Shown piece after piece: positions 63,286 to 64,000 of a stretch of DNA of 64,000 nt. The stretch comes from an uncultured Mucilaginibacter sp. (lineage in GTDB: Bacteria > Bacteroidota > Bacteroidia > Sphingobacteriales > Sphingobacteriaceae). The notes under the pieces are model-generated. The model was not told where the DNA came from and did not search any database. It was given only the letters and a program-made list of their open reading frames with translations. The stretch covers positions 1 to 64,000 of the forward strand of contig NZ_CAITNG010000142.1 in assembly GCF_903893715.1 (NCBI RefSeq), given 5' to 3'. Position numbers and translations under genes: made by a program. Position 1 is the first letter of the stretch. Each line of letters begins with the position of its first letter.

Positions 63286-63899
63286 AAGCGGTCTGCAAAA
63301 ATTTCTTCAAATACCGGGGTGATCACCGGGTAAAGTGATAGCGGGGTTTGATAGGTAGTTATCCGCTGAAAGTCTATACGGTCAGGGATAGCACTGGTTA
63401 TCTGGCCGAATTTGGAAAGTTGCTCATTCACCTCGCTCATGATTTCAAACTTGACATTGGCTTTTATCCTGTTGGGAATAAAAACAACATCAACTTTTGG
63501 GTTCACTTTTTTGAGCACAACGGTAAATAGTACGGTGGATTCAAATGTAAATTCATCATAAGCGAACGGGCATATCACCAGGTCGGCTGATTTAAAAACG
63601 GCAATCAGCCCATCGTCATCCAGTTTACCGGGAAGGTCTATAAGCACCGCGTCCTTTTTGTTTTTCGAAAGAACATTATTGAGCACCGGGAAAGTTTCCA
63701 GGTTGGCTGGCAGAACCTCATATGGTTCCTCATTTTCCAGCACTTTAGCCTTGTCGTATTTTTGTGAAATAGACTGCTGATAATCCATATCAATAATGGT
63801 CACCGGCCAGTTTTTAGCCAGGCTCAGGTAATTCCCTGATAGGACGGTGAGCGTACTTTTTCCTACGCCTCCTTTTTGGTTTCCAAATAAACATATCAT
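63273..63899 (-). CDS. traA: ParA-family ATPase (TraA)
   Basis: 208 aa. Deviant Walker A GNQKGGVGKSTLTVL (residues 7-21), a second box DMDYQQS and Walker B AVLIDLPGKLDDD, as in ParA/MinD. The first gene of the visible leftward block. In Bacteroidetes elements this ATPase sits in front of the tra operon and may help stabilise or position the element. A perfect hairpin lies 37-72 bases upstream. Confidence 0.88.
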   Translation of the reverse strand: MICLFGNQKGGVGKSTLTVLSGNYLSLAKNWPVTIIDMDYQQSISQKYDKAKVLENEEPYEVLPANLETFPVLNNVLSKNKKDAVLIDLPGKLDDDGLIAVFKSADLVICPFAYDEFTFESTVLFTVVLKKVNPKVDVVFIPNRIKANVKFEIMSEVNEQLSKFGQITSAIPDRIDFQRITTYQTPLSLYPVITPVFEEIFADRLWKK

Positions 63900-63935
63900 A
63901 ATTTTTCAATGGTGTAAATTGTTTTTAAATGGTAT

Positions 63936-63971
63936 TGAAGCTATCATGAGCAGTAGCTCATGATAGCTTCA
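63936..63971. promoter_or_regulatory. Perfect 16-bp inverted repeat upstream of the ParA gene
   Basis: TGAAGCTATCATGAGC (63936-63951) and GCTCATGATAGCTTCA (63956-63971) are exact reverse complements with a 4-base loop AGTA. No T-run follows on either strand, so a terminator is unlikely. A protein-binding site (operator, partition site) or a structured leader is more plausible. Confidence 0.55.
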
Positions 63972-64000
63972 TGGGTTTTCCCTTAACGGGTGTTAGTTCT

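Larger units (their letters stand above)
33644..64000. mobile_element. Left part of an integrative conjugative element at tRNA-Asp
   Basis: Starting right after tRNA-Asp there is a tyrosine integrase (33894), an excisionase-like gene (35541), and a 25 kb leftward block with the Bacteroidetes conjugation set: ParA/TraA, TraB-like, TraE, TraF, TraG, VirB5-like proteins, TraJ, TraK, TraL, TraM, TraN and a VirD4-type coupling protein. Antirestriction-type genes sit among them. The left junction should be in the 3' part of the tRNA gene; a second copy of that 3' end would mark the right junction, and none is present before 64000. A relaxase and cargo genes are not in view. Confidence 0.85.

Noticed and set aside
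33644-64000. Relaxase (MobA/TraI-type) within the element
   Set aside because: No protein shows the HUH or MobB-type catalytic pattern; the largest protein is a methylase-helicase. It is probably beyond the right edge.
1-64000. CRISPR array
   Set aside because: No regularly spaced repeat of 23-47 bases and no cas gene; the direct repeats seen are pairs only.

Overview
The window looks like a chromosome segment of a Bacteroidota bacterium, most likely Sphingobacteriaceae close to Mucilaginibacter or Pedobacter. The reasons are the promoter grammar (TTTG-N19-TAnnTTTG in front of a tRNA), the absence of strong Shine-Dalgarno sites, the acpP-fabF-rnc / IPExxxVDY-protein / pyk neighbourhood, GH42 and C10 exoenzymes, PorT-like barrels, and a Bacteroidetes-type conjugative element (TraE/F/G/J/K/M/N). 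These are family-level assignments from sequence reading; no search was run.

Bases 1-33643 are chromosomal. The 3' end of frr opens the window. It is followed by a roughly 3.2 kb insert that appears to have split the frr terminator: a 15-bp direct repeat flanks it, and it carries a truncated LamG surface protein gene. Then come an MsbA-like ABC exporter, a PLDc_N membrane peptide, an MFS exporter, an M28 peptidase, a GH42 beta-galactosidase, a secreted esterase, small unknown proteins, the fatty-acid/RNase III cluster acpP-fabF-rnc, pyk, an AraC regulator with an NmrA-like reductase, a B12-dependent ribonucleotide reductase, murF, a YceI protein, lpxH, a GluQ-like synthetase, a C10 cysteine protease split by a -1 frame change at a dnaX-type heptamer, a lipoprotein, prfA and tRNA-Asp(GUC).

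From tRNA-Asp to the right edge lies the left part of an integrative conjugative element (ICE). A tyrosine integrase reads away from the tRNA and meets a long leftward block. In transcription order from the right edge the block encodes a ParA ATPase (TraA), a TraB-like protein, a membrane peptide, two TraE-like subunits, TraF, TraG (VirB4), three paralogous VirB5/TraI-like secreted proteins with an MT-A70-like methyltransferase between two of them, an unknown envelope protein, TraJ (VirB6), TraK (VirB8), TraL, TraM (VirB10), TraN (VirB9), a 1823-aa methylase-helicase, a VirD4-type coupling protein, three small tandem paralogs, an M23 peptidase, an ArdC-like antirestriction protein, DUF4099-type, Toprim-like and PH-domain proteins, unknowns, and an excisionase-like HTH protein. 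Most genes overlap by 1-50 bases or nearly touch, so they are probably long transcription units. No relaxase and no right attachment site are visible; both should lie beyond base 64000.

The least ordinary items are the MT-A70-like enzyme (CPPW instead of DPPW) inside the triplicated VirB5-like block, the giant methylase-helicase, the triplet of small QGQxGV proteins, the C10 protease with an in-frame A_AAA_AAG heptamer, the frr-terminator insertion scar, and several small repeat elements.
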